NCBI GenBank assembly: GCA_031549085.1
Contig: JAVBQL010000020.1
Span: 1-64,000, forward strand
DNA: 64,000 nucleotides
Origin: JAVBQL01 sp031549085
Lineage (GTDB): Bacteria > Spirochaetota > GWE2-31-10 > MWDO01
Direction of reading: 5' to 3'
The translations under genes and the position numbers were made by a program. Positions 1 to 8,295 of this stretch are shown here, piece after piece. Positions within the stretch are counted from its first letter, which is position 1. Each line of letters opens with the position of its first letter. The notes under the pieces were generated by a model, which saw nothing but the letters and a program-made list of their open reading frames with translations, had not been told where the DNA came from and did not search any database.

Positions 1-21
1 TCTATTTGTTTTCTATTTGGA

Positions 22-702
22 GTGGAGTATGATAAAATATGGACAGCTAGTGAAAAATTTATAGCTGTAAAACTTAATGGAAAGTGGGGATATATTGATG
101 AAAAAAGTAGAGAAGTTGTTATACCATTAGAATATGATGACGCGGGGGATTTTAAAGAAGGAATTGCTCTTGTTAAACTTGGCGAGAAGTGGATCTATGT
201 AAATAAAAATGGAGAAGAAATTACTTCATTTAAATATGATGACACATATGCTTTTAATGATGGGTTTGCTCAGGTTGTTTCAGGTGGACGGTGGGGATAT
301 ATAGACAAGACGGGAAAAGAAGTTATTCCACTTATATATAATGGGGGAGGGGCTTTTATCAAAGGCTATACAAGGGTAAAACTTAATGGAAAGTGGGGAG
401 TGATAAACAAAAAAGGACAAGTTATTGTTCCATTTATTTATGATGAAATAAACCGTTTTAATGAAATTGCTGAAGTAACCATTAATGGAAAAAAAGGACT
501 CATGAATTATGATGGAAAAATTCTTTTTCCTATTATTTGTGAAGACCTAAACTATCTAGCTCTTGAGTGGGAAAATGATGAAAACAGTCTATACATTGCA
601 AATGCTTCTATTGATGGAAAACATGGATATATTGATAAAAACTATAAGTTTGTGCCAGGGACTACTAATAGGCAGGGAATATTTATCCCTGATAAAAATT
701 AA
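22..702 (+). CDS. WG-repeat protein, first of a tandem pair
   Basis: The protein is about 226 residues and consists of WG (beta) repeats of roughly 35 residues with the pattern NGKWGYID..GKEVIP..YD....F..G.A.V; at least five repeats are visible. The open frame begins at a GTG with no Shine-Dalgarno sequence in front of it. The preceding bases almost match those before the next gene, where a well-placed ribosome binding site opens a different frame (see 764-865). The true N-terminus may therefore be a hydrophobic leader joined by a frameshift; its start would lie before the window. WG repeats have no assigned catalytic role; a binding scaffold is the usual inference. No catalytic residues are seen. 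It is a clear paralogue of 808-1491. Confidence 0.85.
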   Translation: MEYDKIWTASEKFIAVKLNGKWGYIDEKSREVVIPLEYDDAGDFKEGIALVKLGEKWIYVNKNGEEITSFKYDDTYAFNDGFAQVVSGGRWGYIDKTGKEVIPLIYNGGGAFIKGYTRVKLNGKWGVINKKGQVIVPFIYDEINRFNEIAEVTINGKKGLMNYDGKILFPIICEDLNYLALEWENDENSLYIANASIDGKHGYIDKNYKFVPGTTNRQGIFIPDKN

Positions 703-763
703 GTTTTAACCATTTGACAAAGATATTTTTTTATGTACCCCTTATATTAGGGAGTCTTCTTTT

Positions 764-865
764 ATGAAAAGTAAAATGATCTGTTTTCTATTTGTTTTCT
801 ATCTGGAGTGGAGTATGATGGAGTTAAATATGATGAGAAGTGGGCGATTAGTGAAAAATATATAG
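764..865 (+). other. Short frame with RBS and hydrophobic leader overlapping the WG gene
   Basis: An ATG at 764 follows AGGGAG (749-754) at good spacing and encodes a 33-residue frame starting MKSKMICFLFVFYL, which looks like the start of a signal sequence. It overlaps the WG frame that opens at 808 and lies one base out of register with it (a -1 shift joins them). The WG frame itself is open from 775. Either this is the real N-terminus of the WG protein joined by frameshifting, or it is a leader peptide. Confidence 0.45.
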
Positions 866-1491
866 CTGTCAAACTTAATGGAAAGTGGGGATATATTGAT
901 GAGAAAACTAAGAAACTTGTTATACCATTAAAATATGATGATACTTATGGATTTGATAATGGGCTTGCTCTTGTTTTGCTAAATGGAAAGTGGATATATA
1001 TAGATAACAATGGAGAAGAAATTACCTCATTAAGATATGATGATATCTATGCTTTTAATTATGGTCTTGCTCTTGTTGTGTTAAATGGAAAACGTGGTTA
1101 CATAGATAAAACAGGAAAAGAGATTATTCCTCTTGTATATGATGGTGGAAGTATTTTTGTTAAAGAGTATACAAAAGTAAAACTTAATAACAAGTGGGGG
1201 CTTATTAACAAAATGGGAATGATTGTTGCTCCATTTATATTTGATGAGTTTCAACGTCATCCTGATGTAGTTGCCACTGTATCTATTGGCGATAAGTATG
1301 GTTTGATGAACTATGATGGAAAGCTTCTTACACCTCTTATTTATGATTGGATCGCTTATACAAAACCACTTGATATTGAATATATCCCAGAGGAGAATAT
1401 AATTGAGATTGGAAATGCAATACTTAATGGAGTGTTGGGGACTATTCATAAGGACTATAGCTTTGTGGCAGATAGGGCACGAGACCGTTGA
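808..1491 (+). CDS. WG-repeat protein, second of a tandem pair
   Basis: This 227-residue protein is built of five or six WG repeats (NGKWGYIDE, NGKWIYIDN, NGKRGYIDK, NNKWGLINK) and is a close paralogue of 22-702. The only start at the head of this frame is GTG 808, which lacks a ribosome binding site. The good site belongs to ATG 764 in the -1-related frame, whose product begins with a hydrophobic leader. The stretch around the frame junction is nearly identical in both copies although the coding parts have diverged, so the overlap is probably functional or inherited from one ancestor. Function is unknown; a protein-binding scaffold is inferred. The two genes are separated by 105 bases without a convincing promoter. 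Confidence 0.85.
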   Translation: MEYDGVKYDEKWAISEKYIAVKLNGKWGYIDEKTKKLVIPLKYDDTYGFDNGLALVLLNGKWIYIDNNGEEITSLRYDDIYAFNYGLALVVLNGKRGYIDKTGKEIIPLVYDGGSIFVKEYTKVKLNNKWGLINKMGMIVAPFIFDEFQRHPDVVATVSIGDKYGLMNYDGKLLTPLIYDWIAYTKPLDIEYIPEENIIEIGNAILNGVLGTIHKDYSFVADRARDR

Positions 1492-1571
1492 CAAATGTGC
1501 AAGATATTTTCTATGACATAAGCTAGAAACTAGACATAAGATTAATTATCGGAAAAACACAGATAAGGTTT

Positions 1572-4475
1572 TTATGAGTATTTTTTAGATATACCTTCAA
1601 ACACCATCTTATAATACCTTGTTAGGTTTTGGTTATTAGGTTTTATATATTTATGATATAAGTCTATTAGGTTAGAAGATAGTGTTGCAAGTTCAGGATG
1701 ATTTGAATTTATTTCTTCATATATCTTTATTGCTTTTATAAATAGGTTTTCTGCGATCTCATATTCTCCTAAACATGTATTTGCGACAGCAATATTATTT
1801 ATAGACTCCGCAGTATCTATATTATTCTCACCCAAAATATTTTTTCTTATGCTTAATGCCTTATTTAAAAATTGGATCGCTTTATTTGGATTTGACATCA
1901 ATCTATAACAACCACCAATATTGTGATAGGTCGCCGCAGCCTCTAAAGTGTCAGTTCCCTTAAACTTCTCTTCAATTTCTAGAGCTTTATTAAAACAGCC
2001 CATAGCCATCTCATATTTGTTTAAATGGATATAGCTTATTCCTATACTGTTATATATTTTTGAGCGAAGAAGCGGCAGCTCCTCCTCCGCAACAACCAAT
2101 GCCTTCTCAAACCACTCTATTGCCTCTTCATATTTATTCATAGCATTATATGTAACACCAATATTATTATTGGCAATAGCTATTTTTTCAAGCTCTTCAC
2201 TAGCGAGCTCTTCCAAAATATTAAGAGCTTTATTATAATATTCAAGTGCAACAATATAATCGCCTCTATTATAGTAATAAGTTGCAATCATATTATACAC
2301 ATTTGCCATATTTCTATGATTTTTATCAGGAATGGTTCGATATTCATCAAATACTTTATCAATAAAACTTAATATTTTGTTTTCAGCTTTTTTTGTTTTC
2401 GCTAGATTTTTATCTTTATTTGGAATAATAGCATCTATTTTTACTATTTTATCATATAAGTTTTTAAGCTCGCTATTATTATCTATTTTTATATACATTT
2501 CAGCAGCTTTTAAATAGAGTATTATGGCACTCTTATATATTTTATTGTTATTATATATATTGGCAATATCAACATATGTTGATGCTGTAATTTCACTGTC
2601 TCCCAATGTTTTTCTATATAGAAAAGCAGCCTTTATTAATTTCTCCAAAGCCTCATTTATATTCCCTTTAGAGTAGTATAAAACCCCAATATTATAACAA
2701 GTTGTTGCAGTATCGGTCGAATACTCTCCAGCAATATTTTCTTTAATCTCTATTGCTTTCTTGAAAAATTGCAAAGCCTTGTCATAATCCTTCTTATATT
2801 TATAGGCAACACCAATGTTGTTGTATGTAATAGATGTCTCAACATGCTTTTTACCAAATAGAGTCTGCTTAATTTTCAATGTTTTTTGATAATATTTTAA
2901 AGCCTTTGAGTAGTCGCCCAACTCTTGGTAGATTACACCAATATTATTGTAAGTTTTTACTGTATCTATATGGTTATCACCCAATATAGTTTTTCTAATT
3001 TTTAATGACTTATTCATTGCGTCAAGAGCTTTTTTATAATTATTTATACCAATATAACATTCTCCTAAATTATTATACTCATTCGCAGATTCAATATTAT
3101 TTTCGCCTGCGATTTTCTTGTTTATAGAAATCGATTTTATTATATGATCTATACTTTTTTGATAGTTTCCACTATCTTTGTATAATTTTGCCACATTATC
3201 ATATAATTTAGATATTTCAACACCATCTTTTCCTAAAATCTTCTCACATATCTTTATGGCTCTTTTGTAATATTTTAGAGCTCTTTGGGTGTAATACATA
3301 TTTCCATAGATTTTTGCAAGAATTGTTATTAGGTTCAATATTTCTATATTTTCTTCATTAAAAAATGACTCTGCTAAGTTTTTTGCAATATGAATATAAT
3401 CAAATTTGGGATAAATATTCTTGTCATAGGCATTTATAAAAATAGTTTTCTCTAATAGTTCCATTTCAGTAGTAATTGAGTTTATTATATCTTTATAATC
3501 ATCGAATTTGAGTGAATACTTACTTTTTACATTGTCTTTTAGTGGAGTTGGTATAAAATAGCCTCCATCAGCATGTAAAATCCACCCCTCTTTGAAAAGT
3601 TTATCTATATTTTTTATATTTTTTTTAATATAGGTATTGATTGTTTCATTATTATAGCCAGAACTATCTTTTACATCTATTTTCTCAAACATAGATAAAT
3701 CTATCAAAAAAGAGACTTCCTCTTTGGTAAGATTCTTGAAAATAGAAATTATTGGATATTCATCAATCATTATTAAAAGTTTTGGAATAGTTATCTTGTT
3801 CTCTTTTGCATATTTTGCCAGTAGAATTAGTATATATATATTGTTCTCTATTGAAGAGATTATTTTCTGAAGTTTTATATCATTCTTCTCTTTTTTGTAG
3901 TTATTATAGAATATTTTTATATAGCTATCATTTGATAAATATTTCAATTTATAATTAGTAAAACCGTCTATGGGTGCATCTACATTTGAAAAAATTAATA
4001 TTCTTGCTTTAAGAGTATTGATACTATTATCTATCAGGTCATTGAGTTCACTAATGTCTCTTATATTATCTATTATTAGTAGTGTTTCACTGTTATTTAA
4101 GTATTCTGCTACTATTTTTGAAAAAAGCTGGTTAACATTATAATTTATCCCAATCTGAAAGGAGTCTTTATTAAGTTTATCTTCAAAAGCCTTAATTAAA
4201 GATATTTTAATATTATCATTATATTCAATCAGAGCTATTTTTGTAAAAAAAGTTGTTTTGTTTTCAATAGATTTCTCTATTGTAGACGCTAATTGTCTGG
4301 CTAACTCAGTTTTCCCACTACCTAGTGTAGACTCTATAATAAGATTATTGGTGAGTAATATTTTTTTTATCTCTGATAGTTCTAGTTCTCTACCAATAAA
4401 CTCTTTATGTGGAAGAGAATCTAGTTTTTTAGTTATAAATATATAATGCCCCTTATAATTATAATCATATTTAAT
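1572..4475 (-). CDS. STAND (NB-ARC-like) NTPase with C-terminal TPR array
   Basis: The reading frame is open from 4487 to 1572 (about 967 residues from the ATT at 4475). Its N-terminal third reads as a STAND ATPase: FIGRELELSEI lead-in, P-loop ESTLGSGKTELARQLA, Walker B-like TLLIIDN and an ILIFSN sensor-like strand. The rest is a long array of about 42-residue kinesin-light-chain-type TPRs (NNIGVIYQELGDYSKALKYY and similar). Proteins of this architecture are nucleotide-switched signalling or defence proteins that oligomerise on sensing a ligand through the TPRs. Two oddities: the first glycine of the Walker A motif is replaced by serine, and no ATG, GTG or TTG opens the frame before a TTG at 3947, which lies after the whole ATPase domain. 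An ATT (4475) or ATA start near AAGGGG, or an upstream frameshift, must be assumed. It converges on the WG pair. Confidence 0.8.
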   Translation of the reverse strand: MKYDYNYKGHYIFITKKLDSLPHKEFIGRELELSEIKKILLTNNLIIESTLGSGKTELARQLASTIEKSIENKTTFFTKIALIEYNDNIKISLIKAFEDKLNKDSFQIGINYNVNQLFSKIVAEYLNNSETLLIIDNIRDISELNDLIDNSINTLKARILIFSNVDAPIDGFTNYKLKYLSNDSYIKIFYNNYKKEKNDIKLQKIISSIENNIYILILLAKYAKENKITIPKLLIMIDEYPIISIFKNLTKEEVSFLIDLSMFEKIDVKDSSGYNNETINTYIKKNIKNIDKLFKEGWILHADGGYFIPTPLKDNVKSKYSLKFDDYKDIINSITTEMELLEKTIFINAYDKNIYPKFDYIHIAKNLAESFFNEENIEILNLITILAKIYGNMYYTQRALKYYKRAIKICEKILGKDGVEISKLYDNVAKLYKDSGNYQKSIDHIIKSISINKKIAGENNIESANEYNNLGECYIGINNYKKALDAMNKSLKIRKTILGDNHIDTVKTYNNIGVIYQELGDYSKALKYYQKTLKIKQTLFGKKHVETSITYNNIGVAYKYKKDYDKALQFFKKAIEIKENIAGEYSTDTATTCYNIGVLYYSKGNINEALEKLIKAAFLYRKTLGDSEITASTYVDIANIYNNNKIYKSAIILYLKAAEMYIKIDNNSELKNLYDKIVKIDAIIPNKDKNLAKTKKAENKILSFIDKVFDEYRTIPDKNHRNMANVYNMIATYYYNRGDYIVALEYYNKALNILEELASEELEKIAIANNNIGVTYNAMNKYEEAIEWFEKALVVAEEELPLLRSKIYNSIGISYIHLNKYEMAMGCFNKALEIEEKFKGTDTLEAAATYHNIGGCYRLMSNPNKAIQFLNKALSIRKNILGENNIDTAESINNIAVANTCLGEYEIAENLFIKAIKIYEEINSNHPELATLSSNLIDLYHKYIKPNNQNLTRYYKMVFEGISKKYS

Positions 4476-4528
4476 AGTATCACATATTTATATAAAATTT
4501 CAACTATTTAAAAAAATATTTTTTTGTA

Positions 4529-4942
4529 CTAAAATATTAATATTGCTGTTCCTGCTGTTATTAACAACAAGGCTGTTATAACTTTGGGTGTTACTGGTTC
4601 ACCTAAGATAACAAAAGCCAATATTACTGTTAGTACTATACTAAACTTATCTATCGGTGTTACTTTTGAGACATCTCCCCTTTGTATAGCCGCAAAATAG
4701 AATAGCCATGAAAATCCTGTTGCTAACCCTGATAAAACCAAAAAAAGCAGATTTTTTTTATCAATATTTGCGATAGTTTTTCCTGCACCTGTTATAAAAA
4801 CAACGATCCAAGCCATGATAACAACAACAATCGTCCTAATTGCTGTTGCAAGGTTAGAATCTACCCCTTTTAAGCCTATTTTGACCAATATTGCTGTTAA
4901 ACTTGCAAATACAGCCGATAATACTGCATATAATTTCCACAT
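4529..4942 (-). CDS. EamA/DMT-family small membrane transporter
   Basis: The 137-residue hydrophobic protein has about five membrane segments and matches the single-EamA-domain drug/metabolite transporter type: an N-terminal AVLSAVFASLTAILVKIGL segment, FYFAAIQRGDVSKVTPIDK before a loop, and VILGEPVTPKVITALLLI near the end. Members of this short form are about 140 residues and probably work as dimers to export small molecules; the substrate cannot be told. A promoter-like TTGAAT-16-TATTAT lies about 90-100 bases upstream. A candidate structured RNA (5106-5203, same strand) lies further upstream and could act as a leader. The ribosome binding site is weak (AGAG). Confidence 0.85.
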   Translation of the reverse strand: MWKLYAVLSAVFASLTAILVKIGLKGVDSNLATAIRTIVVVIMAWIVVFITGAGKTIANIDKKNLLFLVLSGLATGFSWLFYFAAIQRGDVSKVTPIDKFSIVLTVILAFVILGEPVTPKVITALLLITAGTAILIF

Positions 4943-5105
4943 ATCATTCTCTAATTCATTATCATTTTGTAAGCATTATTTTATATCTAAATAAAGAATA
5001 TATCATAATATAATATTTTTTTGAAAATTCAAATGTATTATATTTAATTATCTTATAAAGATATTAAAAACTGAAATTTGTTTTGAAGGATTTTTTAGTC
5101 AGGTT

Positions 5106-5203
5106 GAAAAAGACCCATAAAAGCAAAGCCTAAATTATTTTTTTAAAAAAATTATTTTATACTTTTATGAAGGGAAAAAAACGCCTTTATGGGTCCTACT
5201 ACT
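5106..5203 (-). ncRNA. Candidate small RNA A with closed long stem and terminator
   Basis: A minus-strand promoter TTGACT-17-TATAAT (5238-5210) predicts transcription from about 5203. The 5' part GACCCATAAAGGC (5195-5183) pairs with GCTTTTATGGGTC (5124-5112) over 13 bp, and the only deviation from complementarity is a G-U pair in the minus-strand RNA. The stem is followed by five U. The interior carries UUUUUUUCCCUUC, which could contact ribosome binding sites. No protein is encoded. It may be a free small RNA or an attenuating leader of the downstream EamA gene. Confidence 0.55.
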
Positions 5204-5209
5204 TTACAA

Positions 5210-5238
5210 ATTATAGTCTATTGTTTAAATAAAGTCAA
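5210..5238 (-). promoter_or_regulatory. Promoter of small RNA A
   Basis: Minus strand TTGACT (5238-5233), 17-nt spacer, TATAAT (5215-5210); the predicted start is about 7 bases downstream, at the foot of the RNA stem. Confidence 0.65.
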
Positions 5239-5388
5239 ACATATTCTTATAAATATAGATTTATATAAAAATTATTGTTTATAATTACCATTTTTAATAA
5301 AAAAGATTTTATAGACTATTTATAAATAAATGTATTTTATAAGTAAATAGTATAATAATCTTACTTATAATTTATTATATATAAAATA

Positions 5389-5417
5389 TTGACAATTATA
5401 TGTTTTTAGCATAAAAC
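5389..5417 (+). promoter_or_regulatory. Promoter of small RNA L
   Basis: TTGACA (5389-5394), 17-nt spacer, TAAAAC (5412-5417); the predicted start is near 5424, exactly where the long stem begins. Confidence 0.5.
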
Positions 5418-5423
5418 AGATAT

Positions 5424-5513
5424 CAATAGATAACTCTATAAAAGCATACCTATAATATTTTTTTAAAAAAGGTAATAAACACTCATTGCAATTATAGAAT
5501 TATCTATTTTTTA
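5424..5513 (+). ncRNA. Candidate small RNA L with closed long stem and terminator
   Basis: AATAGATAACTCTATAA (5425-5441) pairs with TTATAGAATTATCTATT (5492-5508) in a 17-bp stem with one mismatch, followed by a run of T. The RNA would be about 90 nt and begin at the stem, downstream of a good promoter. The mismatch is C-A on this strand and U-G on the other, so the strand is not fully certain. No reading frame is present. Confidence 0.45.
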
Positions 5514-5660
5514 TTCAAGACAGTTCCTTTTTATGTATATATAGTTCTCTTTCTCTTCCGCTCTTTTTCCCTCTAACTTCACTATTTTATCAAATATGTG
5601 CCTACTACTCTCCTAAAGACATCAGATCTTTTTTTTTATTGCTATTTTTGAAATAGATGA

Positions 5661-5696
5661 AAAAATGGGCTATCTTAAATATTTTAAGATAGCCCA
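5661..5696 (-). terminator. Intrinsic terminator of the 5723-6628 gene
   Basis: A perfect 14-bp stem (TGGGCTATCTTAAA, 5666-5679, with 5683-5696) and a 3-nt loop, followed on the minus strand by TTTTT, sits 26 bases after the stop codon. Confidence 0.9.
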
Positions 5697-5722
5697 TAAT
5701 AAATTTATAGAGAAAATATATT

Positions 5723-6628
5723 TTATTCTACATCAATAATATTGCCACTCTCATCAAACAGGATAGACTCTTTTGCTGTAACATTTTTTCCATCCACAAC
5801 TAACTCTATACACTGCCTATTTTCTAATACAATCATTTCGATCTTGCCTCCATCAAAAAAGCTGATGTGTGCTGGAGAGACAAGTCCAACTTTTGGAATA
5901 TCTATCTTTTGACCTTTGCTAACAAAAACTCTTGATATATTGCCACTCTCATAAAAAGATATATAGAGTACCTTAAGTTCCCCAAGTTCATTTGGAAGCT
6001 TAATTACCTCTCCTCTTCGAAGGAAAATGGCAGAGACATTTCCATCTTTAAAGAATGATATATTAATTACATAGACATCTTTTTTTTGTCCAGAAATATT
6101 TATACTTAAAAGTTCTTTAGATTGAAGCTCCAATCTCTCTATAGATAGATCATCATCAAACCATAATCTTATTGCATTTAGAGAGACATTAAGTTTTGGG
6201 ATATATACTCCAACACTGCTTGGCGGGGTAAGAAATATTGCCTTTATTTTATCCCCTTTAAAATATAGGTATGCTGCAGAGACTTCTCCAATGCCATTGG
6301 GAAGTGAGACTTTATCACTATCAGGTGAGAGCTCAAAGGCATACTCTTTTAGGTTGTTGTATGAGTGAATACAAGAGACAGAGACTGTTCCCAAGTCTGA
6401 TGGAAGCCTCATCTTCTCATCATGGGCAACAACAATAGTCATTTCTGGCTTACTATCCTCATAGAAAAAAATAGAAGATGCTCGTATCTTTCCAAATGTT
6501 TTTGGAAGTGTGATTCTCTCGCCAACCTTCAAAAGGACACTCTCTATTTTAGATTCTTCAGAAATCTTAAGGCTCTCTATGGCAACATCACCTAGTTCAT
6601 AGGGAAGCGTGAATATTTTTTGTCCCAT
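5723..6628 (-). CDS. 'LPDGQ' beta-repeat protein, cytosolic form
   Basis: The 301-residue protein is made of about seven to eight repeats of roughly 38 residues with the pattern (I/L)P..(L/V)G.V.....(I/L)SFY(D/E)SGNI..VFL..GE. I do not recognise a named family. The FY-x-x-GNI core recalls the YYENG cores of MORN-variant/YwqK repeats, which is only a resemblance. Unlike several paralogues in the window it has no signal peptide and starts MGQKIFTLPYELG. The start ATG is preceded by AGAGGTGAT at good spacing. It is a single-gene unit closed by a strong terminator. Paralogues are at 14204, 16204, 17091, 23136, 60095 and 60804. Confidence 0.8.
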   Translation of the reverse strand: MGQKIFTLPYELGDVAIESLKISEESKIESVLLKVGERITLPKTFGKIRASSIFFYEDSKPEMTIVVAHDEKMRLPSDLGTVSVSCIHSYNNLKEYAFELSPDSDKVSLPNGIGEVSAAYLYFKGDKIKAIFLTPPSSVGVYIPKLNVSLNAIRLWFDDDLSIERLELQSKELLSINISGQKKDVYVINISFFKDGNVSAIFLRRGEVIKLPNELGELKVLYISFYESGNISRVFVSKGQKIDIPKVGLVSPAHISFFDGGKIEMIVLENRQCIELVVDGKNVTAKESILFDESGNIIDVE

Positions 6629-6883
6629 TTATATCACCTCTCTTATTTTTCACTTAATTTTCTAGAAAAATCTTTAAAATTCATATTATAATAAATATCC
6701 AATATAATCAATTTTTATTTTAAATAACTTTTATTTTTGAATTAGTACCATTTTTCTATATCTTAACCATACTGATGTTTTTGCATTTTCATTCAAAATG
6801 ATGAAAAGTAAGATAATATTAAGAAAAGTATCGACTATTTAAAAGTTGTAGACTTATTCTTTAATATATCATATAAAAGAGAT

Positions 6884-7879
6884 ATGAGTCCTAAATTAAT
6901 AAAAACTATGAAGCTGATTGCTTCCGTCTTCATAGTTGTATTTTATATTATCTATATTTACCTCAATCAAATCTATATAAGGCGAATTGCAAATATAGGG
7001 TTCTTACATCTCATATTTATCCTATTTACCATGCTTTCGATCGTAACTTTCTATATTATAGGGCTTTGGAATAACCTTTTTATTAATGTTAAGGATAATT
7101 CAAAAAAGATACTATTCTTTTTTCTCTTTGCTATTGTCAATTTTTTAAGCGGAATCTCCTTTTATGACCTAAGGGGATCCCTTATTGTTGAATCCAATAT
7201 GACCCTCTTTAAGGTCTATGCACTATTTATGCTTATCACAATAGTTACAAAAATCCTCATTGGGATTATTTGCTCCATCTATGTTTTGATATGTATAATT
7301 ATAGAGAAAGATAAGACAAAAATAAAAATTATATTGTCTATCTTTATCTCTGCTGTCTTTCTCCTCTGCTGCTTTATCTTTGCAAGCTTCCTTACCAATT
7401 TTAGTAAATATGTCTCTGACATCACAAAATTGAAAGCAGAGCTAAACTCCTACTTTGGAGATCTCTTCTCATATGGAATATTTTTAGTGGTCTCAATTTT
7501 TATATTTATTCTATATATGCTTACTGTTTGGAATAGCTTTTTTATTAATGAGCAGAGATGGAAAAAGATGCTCTTCTATTTTATATTTTCACTGATTAAC
7601 TCTTTAGCTGTTATAATATCCTATGTTACTATAACCAAGTTTCAAGAGCTTATTGAAGACTATGGAATAAAGAAGAGCTTTGTGCATTATGTAAGTCTCT
7701 CTGTATCCTACCCTCTCTATTTTATAGCGATATTTTCTATAGTTGTTGGTTCAGTACTCTTTATTGATAATATAGTTAGAAAAAATCGTGCTTTGAGTAA
7801 AAGAGGGTGGCAGATATTAACAACCATATCTTTAGCACTATCACTTATGTTTTTCCTAATGTATTTTAGCAAACCTTGA
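6884..7879 (+). CDS. Polytopic membrane protein with internal duplication
   Basis: The 331-residue protein has about eight or nine hydrophobic segments. Two halves resemble each other: GLWNNLFINVKDNSKKILFF around residues 58-78 and TVWNSFFINEQRWKKMLFY around 213-232, each followed by a similar segment, so a unit of about four helices appears duplicated. No catalytic motif or known family is evident and the function is unknown. The ATG start follows an AAAGAGAT that is only a weak ribosome binding site. It is divergent from the repeat gene at 5723-6628, with 255 bases between them. Confidence 0.75.
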   Translation: MSPKLIKTMKLIASVFIVVFYIIYIYLNQIYIRRIANIGFLHLIFILFTMLSIVTFYIIGLWNNLFINVKDNSKKILFFFLFAIVNFLSGISFYDLRGSLIVESNMTLFKVYALFMLITIVTKILIGIICSIYVLICIIIEKDKTKIKIILSIFISAVFLLCCFIFASFLTNFSKYVSDITKLKAELNSYFGDLFSYGIFLVVSIFIFILYMLTVWNSFFINEQRWKKMLFYFIFSLINSLAVIISYVTITKFQELIEDYGIKKSFVHYVSLSVSYPLYFIAIFSIVVGSVLFIDNIVRKNRALSKRGWQILTTISLALSLMFFLMYFSKP

Positions 7880-8017
7880 GGAGACATTAGCCCTCTTTTA
7901 AAGCCCTGATACCATATCCCCTTTACATAAAGGGGGGGGTGTTATTTTCCAAAATAGAAATAAGATATTAAACAAGACACCAAAAAGTCACTTTTTTTTC
8001 GATTTTGACTAAAGCAA

Positions 8018-8048
8018 AATATACAAAAAGTTTTGTTTTTTGTATATT
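8018..8048. terminator. 12-bp hairpin between convergent genes
   Basis: AATATACAAAAA (8018-8029) and its perfect complement (8037-8048) with a 7-nt loop lie between the ends of 6884-7879 (+) and 8102-8287 (-). No long T run follows on either strand, so a terminator role is plausible rather than certain. Confidence 0.45.
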
Positions 8049-8101
8049 GTTTATCTTTTTAAGATATTAAATTAGTTTTAAAAGAGATCTTATTATAAAA
8101 A

Positions 8102-8287
8102 TTATTTTGTCAACATTCGAACTGCATAGATTAGTGGAGTTCCAATTGTTATTAAAACAGCAGCTATCTCAAGAAGTTTTAATACTATATCTGCTTTGCT
8201 TAAAAGAATCATAATGAGCAGTGCCACTATCACAACACTTATAGCAATAATGATTGATATTAAAAGTCTTTTGTCTTTTCTTTTCAT
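8102..8287 (-). CDS. Small two-helix membrane protein
   Basis: The 61-residue protein starts MKRKDKRLLISIIIAISVV and has two membrane segments (about residues 8-30 and 35-56) with a basic N-terminus. It starts 8 bases after the end of the upstream gene 8296-9069 and lacks its own clear ribosome binding site, so it is probably translated by coupling in the same transcript. The function is unknown. The tight spacing suggests it partners the larger membrane protein encoded upstream. Confidence 0.6.
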   Translation of the reverse strand: MKRKDKRLLISIIIAISVVIVALLIMILLSKADIVLKLLEIAAVLITIGTPLIYAVRMLTK

Positions 8288-8295
8288 AATAAAAA

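Noticed and set aside
714..749. TTGACA before the second WG gene as a promoter
   Set aside because: No -10-like hexamer lies at 16-18 bases; the nearest TATATT is 23 bases away and overlaps the ribosome binding site.
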